Shown here in pieces: positions 1-8,181 of a stretch of DNA of 64,000 nt. Position 1 is the stretch's first letter. Every line of letters begins with the position of its first letter. Made by a program: the position numbers and the translations under genes. Location of the stretch: assembly GCA_964590395.1 (NCBI GenBank), contig CAZPVT010000035.1:1-64000 (forward strand). Direction: 5' to 3'. This stretch comes from JAOABP01 sp964590395. Lineage in GTDB: Bacteria; Hydrothermota; Tepidihabitantia; Tepidihabitantales; Tepidihabitantaceae. The notes below the pieces were generated by a model. The model saw only the letters and a program-made list of their open reading frames with translations, made no database searches and was not told where the DNA came from.

Positions 1-63
1 AAAAGGAAGGGGGTTTGGGGGAAGGAATTTTTGCCCGCCCGCCAGTTTTGGGTGGTGGGTGGG

Positions 64-88
64 TGTGCGTCGCCGAAGGCGACGCACA
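64..88. repeat. Perfect 11-bp palindrome with GAA loop
   Basis: TGTGCGTCGCC, a GAA loop, then its exact reverse complement. No T-run follows, so an intrinsic terminator is not supported. It sits in the noncoding lead-in to the recombinase and shares the CGCCTTCGGCG core with the end of the 63-bp inverted repeat. I see no credible gene in bases 1-270. Confidence 0.7.
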
Positions 89-138
89 AGTCAGTCAAAG
101 TTTTGTTCAAAAAAGGTTCTCACTTCGTCCAATAATTG

Positions 139-201
139 CGACCAAATGCAACTTTCATCATTTCTGGAGGAGTTTAATTGCTCGCTCGCCTCGCCTTCGG
201 C
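139..201 (+). repeat. Left arm of perfect 63-bp inverted repeat
   Basis: Bases 139-201 are the exact reverse complement of 1735-1797. The arm begins CGACCA, the same six bases as the end of the tRNA-Pro acceptor stem plus its discriminator and CCA, and ends in CGCCTTCGGC. The pair brackets the serine recombinase gene. Confidence 0.95.
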
Positions 202-270
202 GAAATACGAAGCCAGTTTTTCACTTTTATTACCAAAGGCGACTTATTAAAAATTAAGGAGTAAAACACT

Positions 271-1884
271 ATGAAGATAAAATATTTTCTCTACGCCAGA
301 AAATCAACTGAAGACGAAGAAAAACAAGTGATGTCTATTGAAGCTCAATTGGCGGAGTTGGCAGAATACGCAAAAAGAGAAAATCTTTTTATCACTGAAA
401 AATTTATTGAGTCAAAAAGCGCGAAGAAGCCGGGACGGGAAGTTTTTAATGAGATGATACAGAAAATTTATGACTCAAAAGAACCTGTTGGAATTTTAGC
501 TTGGCATCCAGATAGATTAGCCAGAAACTCTGTTGATGGCGGACAAATAATTTATCTCATTGATATCGGTAAAATTGCTTCTTTGCGTTTTCCCACCTTT
601 TGGTTTGAGCCAACTCCACAAGGATTATTTATGCTTCAAGTCGCCTTTGGTCAAAGCAAATACTATTCCGACAATTTGTCGGAAAATGTTAAGCGCGGGA
701 TTAGACAAAAACTCAGGCGAGGCGAATGGCCCGGCCTTGCGCCTCTTGGCTATATCAATAATCCAAAAACCAGAAACATTGAACCAGATCCAGTAAAAGC
801 AAAAATTATCAAAAAGGCGTTTGAAGAATATAGCCAAGGCAAACATACTTTAAAATCTCTTGCCGAACGCTTGAGTTTTTGGGGTATGGTTAGTAAGACC
901 GGAAAACCGCTTTGCAAAGCGACGTTTCAAAGAATGCTAACTAATAAAGTTTATATTGGCTTGATTGTTCATAACGGCGAAAACTACGAAGGGAATTTTG
1001 AACCAATTGTTTCCCGAGCGACTTTTGAGAAAGTGCAGGAAATTTTGAAAAACAGAGCCAAGCCGCGCCATTCTAAAAAGAGACAGTATTTTCCATTTAC
1101 CGGACTTTTGAAATGCGGGGAATGCAGCGCGGCAATAACTGCTCAATGGGCACACGGCAACGGCGGAACATATCGCTATTATCGTTGTACCAAGCGGCTT
1201 GGTCCTTGCTCGCAAAGGTATTTAAGAGAAGATTTGTTGGTTAGACAATTGAAAGACAAAATCTCAAAAGTCGCTCTTTGCGAAGACTGGAAAGAAAAAA
1301 TGCTTGCCAAAGTGGAAATGTGGGAGAAGGAAAATATCCAGTCTTCGCAATCTTTCGCCCAAAATGTTGAGGCGCAGATTAAAGAGGTGGAGCAAAAACT
1401 TGATAGATTAGTAAATGCTTTTTTAGATGGCTCGATTGAAAAAGAAACTTATCTTATCAAAAAAGACGAACTCATTAAAACCAAAACCGCCCTTTTGCAG
1501 AAAAAGGACGATTTTGGGCGAAAGGGAAACAGTTGGATTGAACCATTGAAAAATTGGATTTTAACCGCTAATTACGCTGAAAAACTGGCTTCGTCAAACG
1601 ATTTTGATGAAATAAAATCGTTTGTGGAAAAAATTGGAACGAACCGCCGCCTGCTGGAAAGAAAAATCTTTTTTGATTTTGTCCGTCCCTTTGATTTAAT
1701 CCCAAAATATAAAGAAATTTGCGAAGCGAGCCGAGCCGAAGGCGAGGCGAGCGAGCAATTAAACTCCTCCAGAAATGATGAAAGTTGCATTTGGTCGGGG
1801 CGACTGGATTTGAACCAGCGACCTCTTGGTCCCGAACCAAGCGCGCTAAACCAACTGCGCTACGCCCCGCTGAAAATAATATAG
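271..1884 (+). CDS. Large serine recombinase
   Basis: Site-specific DNA recombinase of 537 aa. The N-terminal resolvase domain (about residues 1-145) starts with YARKS, whose serine fits the catalytic nucleophile. A recombinase domain follows (about 155-260), then a zinc beta-ribbon (CGEC about 283-286 with later cysteines) and a C-terminal coiled coil (about 360-410). An AAGGAG lies upstream of the ATG. Composition is clearly more AT-rich than the rest of the window, suggesting acquisition. The last 40 or so codons are odd: they cross the right arm of the 63-bp repeat and then the complement of tRNA-Pro, giving a tail with DLNQRPLGPEPSALNQLR. The native C-terminus therefore probably lay before residue 490, and the tail comes from the insertion site. 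The family is clear; what element it mobilises is unknown. Confidence 0.9.
   Translation: MKIKYFLYARKSTEDEEKQVMSIEAQLAELAEYAKRENLFITEKFIESKSAKKPGREVFNEMIQKIYDSKEPVGILAWHPDRLARNSVDGGQIIYLIDIGKIASLRFPTFWFEPTPQGLFMLQVAFGQSKYYSDNLSENVKRGIRQKLRRGEWPGLAPLGYINNPKTRNIEPDPVKAKIIKKAFEEYSQGKHTLKSLAERLSFWGMVSKTGKPLCKATFQRMLTNKVYIGLIVHNGENYEGNFEPIVSRATFEKVQEILKNRAKPRHSKKRQYFPFTGLLKCGECSAAITAQWAHGNGGTYRYYRCTKRLGPCSQRYLREDLLVRQLKDKISKVALCEDWKEKMLAKVEMWEKENIQSSQSFAQNVEAQIKEVEQKLDRLVNAFLDGSIEKETYLIKKDELIKTKTALLQKKDDFGRKGNSWIEPLKNWILTANYAEKLASSNDFDEIKSFVEKIGTNRRLLERKIFFDFVRPFDLIPKYKEICEASRAEGEASEQLNSSRNDESCIWSGRLDLNQRPLGPEPSALNQLRYAPLKII
1735..1797 (-). repeat. Right arm of perfect 63-bp inverted repeat
   Basis: Exact reverse complement of 139-201. 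It runs from inside the recombinase reading frame to the last bases of tRNA-Pro, so read on the minus strand it starts with the tRNA 3' end (CG, A73, CCA). Confidence 0.95.
1792..1869 (-). tRNA. tRNA-Pro (anticodon CGG), 3' CCA encoded
   Basis: A cloverleaf folds on the minus strand. The acceptor stem is CGGGGCG/CGCCCCG, the D stem GCGC/GCGC, the anticodon stem CTTGG/CCAAG with loop TTCGGGA (anticodon CGG, proline), and the T arm has loop TTCAAAT. Discriminator A and an encoded CCA follow. tRNA-Ala at 11237 does not encode CCA. A promoter lies just upstream at 1878-1905. The 3' end abuts and slightly overlaps the 63-bp inverted repeat, which suggests it served as an integration site. Confidence 0.93.
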
Positions 1885-1905
1885 GATAATATCTTTCTCA
1901 GTCAA
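1878..1905 (-). promoter_or_regulatory. Promoter of tRNA-Pro
   Basis: On the minus strand TTGACT (1905-1900), a 16-bp spacer and TATATT (1883-1878), eight bases before the tRNA 5' end at 1869. It lies on the pcm side of the tRNA, away from the recombinase, which supports the tRNA being resident rather than carried by the element. Confidence 0.6.
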
Positions 1906-2545
1906 CACCAAAACTGCGCTTGACTAACGGCACAAAAACCACATCCATCAGATGTCTCTGCACCAACCGCTGATTATGCTTCACCCCCAGTATCAGACTT
2001 TGACTACCCTGAGCACCCACCGGCACCACCATCCTGCCCCCCTCTGCCATTTGCTCAACCACCCGATTAGGGATTGTCTCCGCTGCCGCGGTAATCATCA
2101 CCCGGTCATAAGGAGCAAACTCCCTCCACCCTTCATTACCATCACCCACCCTGTACCGGATATTCCGATAATCCAGCCGACTGAGCACCCGCCTTGCCTG
2201 GATCGACAACTCTTCAATAATTTCTACGGTATAAACCATCCCTGCCAGTTCTGCCAGCACCGCGGTCTGATAACCAGAACCGGTACCAATCTCCAAAACC
2301 TTATGGCAACTTTCCACCTGCAACACCTCGGTCATTACCACCACAATATAAGGCTGGGAAATCGTCTGACCAAAACCGATAGGCAAAGGATAATCCTCAT
2401 ATGCCTGATGAACAAATCCTTCCGGCACAAAGAGATGTCTGGGCACCTTGCGCATTGCGTTCAGCACCCGCTCGTCCCCCACACCACGAGCAACAATCTG
2501 CTCCTGCACCATCCGCAAACGGCGCTGACTGAACTCATCAACCAT
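1898..2545 (-). CDS. pcm: Protein-L-isoaspartate O-methyltransferase
   Basis: Transfers a methyl group from S-adenosylmethionine to isoaspartyl residues in damaged proteins, starting their repair in the cytoplasm. The PCMT fold is evident from QRRLRMVQEQI, the VPRHLFVPE segment, GQTISQPYIVVVMTE and the SAM-binding VLEIGTGSGYQTAVLAELAG. About 215 aa from the ATG at 2545, the usual family length. A GTG at 2617 in the same frame would add 24 residues with no family match, so the ATG is preferred, although its GGGAG sits only one base away. It diverges from the radical SAM gene. Its stop overlaps the promoter of tRNA-Pro. Confidence 0.9.
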   Translation of the reverse strand: MVDEFSQRRLRMVQEQIVARGVGDERVLNAMRKVPRHLFVPEGFVHQAYEDYPLPIGFGQTISQPYIVVVMTEVLQVESCHKVLEIGTGSGYQTAVLAELAGMVYTVEIIEELSIQARRVLSRLDYRNIRYRVGDGNEGWREFAPYDRVMITAAAETIPNRVVEQMAEGGRMVVPVGAQGSQSLILGVKHNQRLVQRHLMDVVFVPLVKRSFGVD

Positions 2546-2647
2546 TCTCCCAATAATAATAGGATGGCCAAAAGACCGGTCAATTAAATCTACCCCAACC
2601 TCAAAACAAATGAGCACTCACTACTAAACGCAACATTTCCGCCTGAG

Positions 2648-2676
2648 TTGTCTGCACAAACAGCCGATATTATAAT
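2648..2676 (+). promoter_or_regulatory. Promoter for the radical SAM gene, likely leaderless
   Basis: TTGTCT (2648-2653), a 17-bp spacer and a perfect TATAAT (2671-2676). Only TTATCC separates the -10 box from the ATG at 2683, so the predicted transcription start coincides with the start codon. No Shine-Dalgarno sequence is present. Confidence 0.65.
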
Positions 2677-2682
2677 TTATCC

Positions 2683-3561
2683 ATGCTCTGTAACGTCTGT
2701 CCATTTGAGTGCAACGTTGACCGCTCGGTAAAACCGGGCAGATGCCGGGCAACCGACAAAATTAAAGTTGCTCAGGCACAACTCCACTTCTGGGAAGAAC
2801 CACCCATCTCCGGCACCCGTGGCTCCGGCACCATTTTCTTCACCCATTGCAACCTCCACTGTAAATTCTGTCAGAACTATGACATCTCACAACTCGGCTT
2901 TGGCCACAAACTCAGCCCCGAACAACTTCTTACGGTGATGCTCAACTTGCAAAAACAGGGTGCCCACAACATCAACCTCGTAACCCCTACCCACTACACC
3001 CTCCAGTTATTACCGATCCTCCAGGCCGCTAAAAAACAACTCCAAATTCCGATTCTCTGGAACTCCAACGCCTATGAAAAAGTGTCAACCCTACGCCAAC
3101 TTGCCGGTATCGTGGACATCTATCTGCCAGACTTAAAATACTATTCTGATGATCTCGCCCAGCAATTTTCCTCGGCTCCCAACTACTTCCATTATGCCAC
3201 GCAGGCAATCTTGGAGATGAAACGGCAGGTTGGTAAAGACATTTACAACGACGCAGGCATCCTTCAAAAAGGGCTGATAATCCGTCATCTAATCCTCCCT
3301 GGTCAAACTGCGGACTCCCAAAAAATCCTCAACTGGATAAAGGAAAACCTAGGCACTGATACCCATCTCAGCCTGATGGCTCAGTACTATCCGATTTATC
3401 GGGCAAACGAACTTACTGAACTCAACCGCCGCCTCCACCCTGACGAATACGAGGAGGTAAAAGAGTGCTTTCTTGACCTTGGCTTTGAACAGGGTTTTGT
3501 GCAGGAACTCTCCTCGGCAACACGAAACTACACCCCGGATTTCAAAGGCGAAGGTTTGTAA
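2683..3561 (+). CDS. Radical SAM protein, PflX / AmmeMemoRadiSam-like
   Basis: Radical S-adenosylmethionine enzyme of 292 aa. The [4Fe-4S]-binding CxxxCxxC is CNLHCKFC (about residues 57-64). It is preceded by a cysteine-bearing N-terminus (CNVCPFEC, about 3-10) and GTRGSGTIFF. The conserved IYLPDLKYY and RHLILPGQ segments match the family related to pyruvate-formate-lyase activating enzymes (COG1313, PflX). No glycyl-radical partner enzyme is nearby, so the substrate is unknown. The start is fixed by the -10 box six bases upstream. It diverges from pcm and is followed by a 540-base stretch without a convincing gene. Confidence 0.85.
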   Translation: MLCNVCPFECNVDRSVKPGRCRATDKIKVAQAQLHFWEEPPISGTRGSGTIFFTHCNLHCKFCQNYDISQLGFGHKLSPEQLLTVMLNLQKQGAHNINLVTPTHYTLQLLPILQAAKKQLQIPILWNSNAYEKVSTLRQLAGIVDIYLPDLKYYSDDLAQQFSSAPNYFHYATQAILEMKRQVGKDIYNDAGILQKGLIIRHLILPGQTADSQKILNWIKENLGTDTHLSLMAQYYPIYRANELTELNRRLHPDEYEEVKECFLDLGFEQGFVQELSSATRNYTPDFKGEGL

Positions 3562-4101
3562 ACCGTCAACCGGGTTAAAACCAATCTCAATACCATCATC
3601 CGGAGTATCTCAGCTCCTAATCAAAACCACTGTTAATCCTGGACCATTTTGGGTGCTTACATAATATACCTACGTAAAACTGGGAAAAAAGACAAAAACC
3701 CTTACCTCTGAGTCAGGGAGGAACCGTATAGGGAACGGTGGAGTATATGGTTTGGGGATTTGTTTATCGGTGCTAACGGCTGCTATTTCAATGACTTGCG
3801 CCATTAAGACAACACCAGTGAATCCTCCCTGTTTTTGCCGATTTTTGCCCGGGGCGTGACGAAAGTGACGGTTATGTTGGTAGCAAATAGTGCAGTTATT
3901 GTAGCATTTCAGTTTGCCTTCGGTTTCACTTGGTAGGTGCTTACTGAATGGCATCTTTGGGTTTTGGATATTACAAAACAGCGCTTTAACTGTTATTAAG
4001 AACAAACCAATGGTGAGGATGGTAACTTTATACACACCAGTATTGCTTCTGCTTAGAAAGTAATGAATAACTTGTTGACCCGCATAAAAATTTGGCAATA
4101 A
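3562..4101. other. 540-base stretch without a convincing gene
   Basis: The only long frame is 3670-4140 on the minus strand (156 codons). It has cysteine-rich CYNNCTICYQ in the middle but no recognised domain and no clear ribosome binding site, and it overlaps the start of the decarboxylase. I see no tRNA or other RNA gene. It could be a decayed gene or a long 5' regulatory region. Confidence 0.4.
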
Positions 4102-5253
4102 TTGAGGGGTGAAAAGCATTCTCTTAATAATCAATTGCACCTGAACAAACTGCGCTCTTCTTTTCCCGCTTTAGTTAAAAAACACGGGACACCATTATTT
4201 ATCATCAGTCGGACCCTTCTCCTGGCTCAACTCCACCGCTTCCGTTCTCTTTTGCCTCGGGTTGAACCGTTTTATGCGGTCAAGGCAAATCCGAATCCCG
4301 CGGTGATCAAACTTCTTGCCGAGCACGGTTGCGGATTTGACTGCGCCTCAATTCCCTAAATCGAATGGGTCCTCGACGCCCGGGTGTCACCGGCCAGGAT
4401 CATCTTCGCCAATACCATCAAGAAACCCGCTGACATCGCTTATGCCCACCGGTGCGGGGTTAATCTAATGACCTTTGACTCAGAATACGAACTGGTCAAG
4501 ATTGCCCGTTTCGCACCACGGGCAAAGGTGTTGTTACGCATCAAGGTTCCCAATGTCGGTTCAGTGGTCGAGCTGTCTCTGAAGTTCGGCGCCGAACCTG
4601 CGGATGCCATCCCACTATTGCTGAAGGCACAAAAACTGGGGTTAACGCCGGTAGGCATCGCTTTTCATGTCGGCTCGCAGTGTACTCAGGGAAACAACTA
4701 CCTTGACGCACTTGAGTTAACCAAAATGATTTTCAATGAGGCAGCAACCAAAGGGGTAAAATTACGCTTAATTGACATCGGCGGTGGATTTCCAATTCGC
4801 CACTTTGACACTGACCAGGACTGGTTCGGGGAAATGGCGCCCGCATTGAATATCGAGTCCTCCCGGCTGTTTTCCCATGACATCCGTATCATTGCGGAAC
4901 CCGGTCGGGCAATCGTTGGTCCAGCCGGTTTCCTACTGCTTTCGGTAATTGGCAAATCCATCCGCAATAACAAACACTGGTATTATCTTGACGAAGGGGT
5001 ATACGGCGCCCTTTCCGGCACCATCTTTGACCACTGTAAATACCAGTTTCAGGCGTTGAAGAAAGGACCGACCCAGTTAACCACCCTTACTGGACCGACC
5101 TGCGATTCACTGGACATCATCTCCACTGCCGAAGAACTGCCAGAACTGGAACTGGGCGATTTGCTCTATGTTCAGAATATCGGCGCCTATTCCGTCGCCC
5201 ATGCTACCAGTTTCAACGGTATTCTCCCCCAAAAAACCGTATTTATCCAATAA
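4102..5253 (+). pseudogene. Ornithine/diaminopimelate-type PLP decarboxylase with in-frame stop
   Basis: Group IV (fold III) PLP-dependent amino-acid decarboxylase, 383 codons read through one TAA at 4357-4359. The frame is identical on both sides. The first part has FYAVKANPNPAV with the PLP lysine, then GFDCAS. The second has HVGSQ, DIGGGFP, EPGRAIVG and GPTCDSLD. The last motif is typical of ornithine-type decarboxylases. The stop replaces the position where relatives usually carry glutamate (ASI-x-E-IEWVL), so one G-to-T change (GAA to TAA) explains it. The start is unclear: TTG at 4102, or a later one after GAGGGG. It precedes a deoxyhypusine-synthase-like gene by 13 bases, pointing to a polyamine role. 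Pseudogene, sequencing error and recoding cannot be told apart here. Confidence 0.85.
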
Positions 5254-5266
5254 GAAGGAGGTAAGA

Positions 5267-6433
5267 ATGAAAAAAGATTATCGGCATCGTGAGGATTTGA
5301 GTGAACTACCGGACTGGTTGCGCAAACGGCGCACCCCGCGCAAGAAAATGTATCTCTCCGGCAAAAGGATTCTGCCCCCGGAAATTAACGGTAGAGAAAA
5401 AATAACCGAACTTGTCGACGAAATCTTTCTTGCCTACAACTCCGCCCGGCTCCGTCAGGCTTGCCAACTTTTCGTCAATAAGATGCTCAAGCCCAAGACG
5501 ATCACCGGTATGTCGTTAGCAGGTGCCTTGACCCCTGCCGGACTCGGCTGTTCATGTATCATCCCCATGATAAAAGCCGGCTTTATTGACTGGCTGGTTG
5601 CCACCGGCGCCAATATGTACCACGACCTCCACTTCGCTTTTAACTTCCCTCTTTATGTCGGCACCCCGGCGGTTGACGATGCTGACCTGCGCAAAAATGA
5701 CATCGTCCGGATTTACGACATCTTCTTAGGTTACACCGACTGTCTCTGCGCCACCGATGATATCCTGCAGAAAATTCTCCTCCGACCGGAATTTCAGAAA
5801 GAGATGGGAACCGCAGAGTTCTATCACTACCTCGGCAGATATGCCGCGGAATGGGAGGAGAAAACCGGCAGCCGGGATGTCTCGGTGCTGGCTGCTGCCT
5901 ACCGTTATGGCGTCCCGGTTCACACCAGCGCACCGGGCGATTCAACTATCGGGATGAATATTGCTGGACTGGAACTCAAGGGGCTAAAACTGCGGATCAA
6001 TCCGTCAATCGATGTTAACGAAACCACCTCCTATGTGCTCTATGCCAAGCGCTTGGGTGGTGAATCAGGAGTAGTGCTGGTTGGTGGTGGTAGTCCAAAG
6101 AATTTTGTGCTCCAGACCGAACCCCAGATTCAGGAAATCCTGATGTTAAGGGATGTCGGACAGGACTACTTCATTCAGTTTACCGATGCCCGGCCTGATA
6201 CCGGTGGACTTTCCGGCGCGACACCGCACGAAGCGTGTTCCTGGGGTAAAGTTGACCCGAATCGCCTGCCCGATGCGGTTGTCTGCTATCTTGATGCCAC
6301 GGTTGCTCTGCCATTGTTCACTCATTACGCGCTTGCCAACCACCCGCTACGCAAACCCCACCGCCTTTATCACCGGCGTGAAGAACTGATGAACCGTCTG
6401 AAAAAGGAGTTCTTTGTCCACACCCGGATTTAG
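5267..6433 (+). CDS. Deoxyhypusine synthase-like protein (possible homospermidine synthase)
   Basis: Protein of 388 aa of the deoxyhypusine synthase family. Conserved parts are TGMSLAGALTPAGLG, DWLVATGANMYHDLHFA, PVHTSAPGDSTIGMNIA, GGGSPKNF and the C-terminal DARPDTGGLSGATPHEA with WGKVDP. In archaea and eukaryotes the family transfers an aminobutyl group from spermidine to eIF5A. Bacteria lack eIF5A, and characterised bacterial relatives make homospermidine, so that is the likelier activity. The start is the ATG at 5267, which follows AAGGAGG; an upstream in-frame ATG at 5168 lies inside the decarboxylase. It probably shares a transcript with the decarboxylase. pvlArgDC at 11331 would feed the same polyamine pool. 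Confidence 0.85.
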   Translation: MKKDYRHREDLSELPDWLRKRRTPRKKMYLSGKRILPPEINGREKITELVDEIFLAYNSARLRQACQLFVNKMLKPKTITGMSLAGALTPAGLGCSCIIPMIKAGFIDWLVATGANMYHDLHFAFNFPLYVGTPAVDDADLRKNDIVRIYDIFLGYTDCLCATDDILQKILLRPEFQKEMGTAEFYHYLGRYAAEWEEKTGSRDVSVLAAAYRYGVPVHTSAPGDSTIGMNIAGLELKGLKLRINPSIDVNETTSYVLYAKRLGGESGVVLVGGGSPKNFVLQTEPQIQEILMLRDVGQDYFIQFTDARPDTGGLSGATPHEACSWGKVDPNRLPDAVVCYLDATVALPLFTHYALANHPLRKPHRLYHRREELMNRLKKEFFVHTRI

Positions 6434-8175
6434 ATCTGCTCCAGTTCCTCGCTGAGTATCTGGCGCTGGTAAAGCCGGTAATACAGGCCTGATTTCGCAA
6501 GTAACTCATCAGGTTCTCCCTCCTCCTGAACCTCACCGCGATCAAGGACATAGATATAATCGCTAGCCTGAAGCACCTTAAGCCGGTGCGAAACGACAAT
6601 TATCGTCCGGTCCGGCAACTCCTTAAACAACTGCTCAAAGAACAACCGCTCTGTATCCGAATCCAGTCCCGCGGTGGCATCGTCAAGCAGAACAAAATAC
6701 GGCATCCCGTATAGCGCCCGCGCGATCGCCAGCCTTGCCTTCTGCCCTCCTGAAAGTCCAGCCCCCCGATCACCAAGCACCTCATCCCAGCCCGCTGGTA
6801 ACTCCTTGACATCTTTATCCAATTGCACCAGTTTGAGTACCCAGCGCAAACGGGCCTCATCCTCTGGTCTGCCCATAATAATATTGCCCTTCAGGGTATC
6901 AGAAAACAGGGTTGGCTCCTGCGGAACATATCCAAAAAGTTGACGGTAAACGGCAATGTCAAACTCCCGGCGGTCGGTTTGATTTAAAACCACCCTGCCC
7001 TCACCCGGCTCCAGAAGTCCGAGCATCACCCGTAAAAGTGTACTCTTTCCCGAACCAACTGTACCCGCAATACCGATCCGCTTACCCATCGGAAAAACCA
7101 TATTGACATTTCGCACCACCGGCTTTGTATCATAACCGGCGCTAACCCGCTCCAGCCGGAGTTCACCAAACCCGGGTTTCTTATCTCCGGAAACAACCCG
7201 GCCTATCGGCTCAGCCGTTACCAGCTCCCGGACCCGAAACCCGGCTCCTGCTGCCCGACGCCCGGCAACAAACAGGTTACCCAGATCAAACATCATCGGC
7301 AGAAGCATCAAAAGATAGGCGTTAAAAGCCACAAACTCTCCGATACTCATCCGGCTCCCGATCACCAGTCCACCACCGACCCAGAGCACCAGCAGTGTGG
7401 CAAACTCACCAAGCATCATATAGACCACCTGCACCCTGGACTCAATCCGCATCTCCTGGACTGCGACCGCCACCCTTTCATCAAGAGTGGCCCGGAAACT
7501 GCGCGCCAATCGGTTGTCCATCAAAAATGCCTTCACCAGTCTGATACCCCCAAACGCTGATTGCAGTTGATTATTGACCTCCGCAATCCGCTCCCGCCAT
7601 TTCATAAACCACTTATAAATCACCGGTCCGGTGCGCCACCAGGCAAACGCACCCAGTCCGATCACCAAAATAACCAGCAAGGTCAAAACCACGCTCATCC
7701 GGAAAAGCATCACCAGACTCAAAACCGCTAAAATTGCCGCATTGACAAACCGGAAGATACCGGAACAGGCAAACCAGGACAGCTCGTGCAAATCATGGTC
7801 CAGCCTCTCCATCACATCACCCGCAGGAAAATGGTTGGTAAACGAATGGCTGGCATCCAGCAAACGGCCGAAGACCCCGCTTCTTGTTTCCCACTGAAAC
7901 CTCTCATTTGTCATACCGCGGATAAACGGCATTATCACATCCACTACCACCCGCAGCCCACCAACCCCGGCCAGAAGAAAAGCGTACCGCACCAGTTTTT
8001 CCCGACTTATCTCAGCCTTAATACCGTCAATTATCAGGCGCAAAAAATAGGGATAGGTTACAGTTATCGCACCACTGACCACCGTGAACAAGAAAATTCC
8101 GACCGCCAGCCAGGGATGCCGGCGCCAGAAATTAAACACAATCTTTAAACCGTCTATCCGTTCTGTCTGAGCCAT
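6430..8175 (-). CDS. ABC exporter half-transporter, degenerate catalytic site (TM287-like)
   Basis: Membrane exporter subunit of 581 aa: six-helix transmembrane domain (about 1-310) fused to an ATPase domain (about 340-575). The Walker A is GTVGSGKST and the signature is a canonical LSGGQ, but the Walker B reads FVLLDDATAG, with aspartate where the catalytic glutamate should be. This is the hallmark of the non-hydrolysing half of heterodimeric exporters. Its partner lies six bases upstream and has the complementary defects. The ATG at 8175 follows TTAGAAGGTT. Its 3' end overlaps the converging deoxyhypusine-synthase-like gene by four bases. The substrate (lipid, drug or peptide) cannot be read from sequence. 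Confidence 0.92.
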   Translation of the reverse strand: MAQTERIDGLKIVFNFWRRHPWLAVGIFLFTVVSGAITVTYPYFLRLIIDGIKAEISREKLVRYAFLLAGVGGLRVVVDVIMPFIRGMTNERFQWETRSGVFGRLLDASHSFTNHFPAGDVMERLDHDLHELSWFACSGIFRFVNAAILAVLSLVMLFRMSVVLTLLVILVIGLGAFAWWRTGPVIYKWFMKWRERIAEVNNQLQSAFGGIRLVKAFLMDNRLARSFRATLDERVAVAVQEMRIESRVQVVYMMLGEFATLLVLWVGGGLVIGSRMSIGEFVAFNAYLLMLLPMMFDLGNLFVAGRRAAGAGFRVRELVTAEPIGRVVSGDKKPGFGELRLERVSAGYDTKPVVRNVNMVFPMGKRIGIAGTVGSGKSTLLRVMLGLLEPGEGRVVLNQTDRREFDIAVYRQLFGYVPQEPTLFSDTLKGNIIMGRPEDEARLRWVLKLVQLDKDVKELPAGWDEVLGDRGAGLSGGQKARLAIARALYGMPYFVLLDDATAGLDSDTERLFFEQLFKELPDRTIIVVSHRLKVLQASDYIYVLDRGEVQEEGEPDELLAKSGLYYRLYQRQILSEELEQI

Positions 8176-8181
8176 AACCTT

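Noticed and set aside
15..257. 80-codon frame at the window start
   Set aside because: Crosses the palindrome and the 63-bp repeat arm; no protein-like features.
1952..2587. 211-codon plus-strand frame
   Set aside because: Shadow of pcm: histidine- and proline-rich low-complexity translation opposite a clear methyltransferase.
3670..4140. 156-codon minus-strand frame as a gene
   Set aside because: No domain, no ribosome binding site, and it overlaps the decarboxylase start; kept only as an uncertain region.
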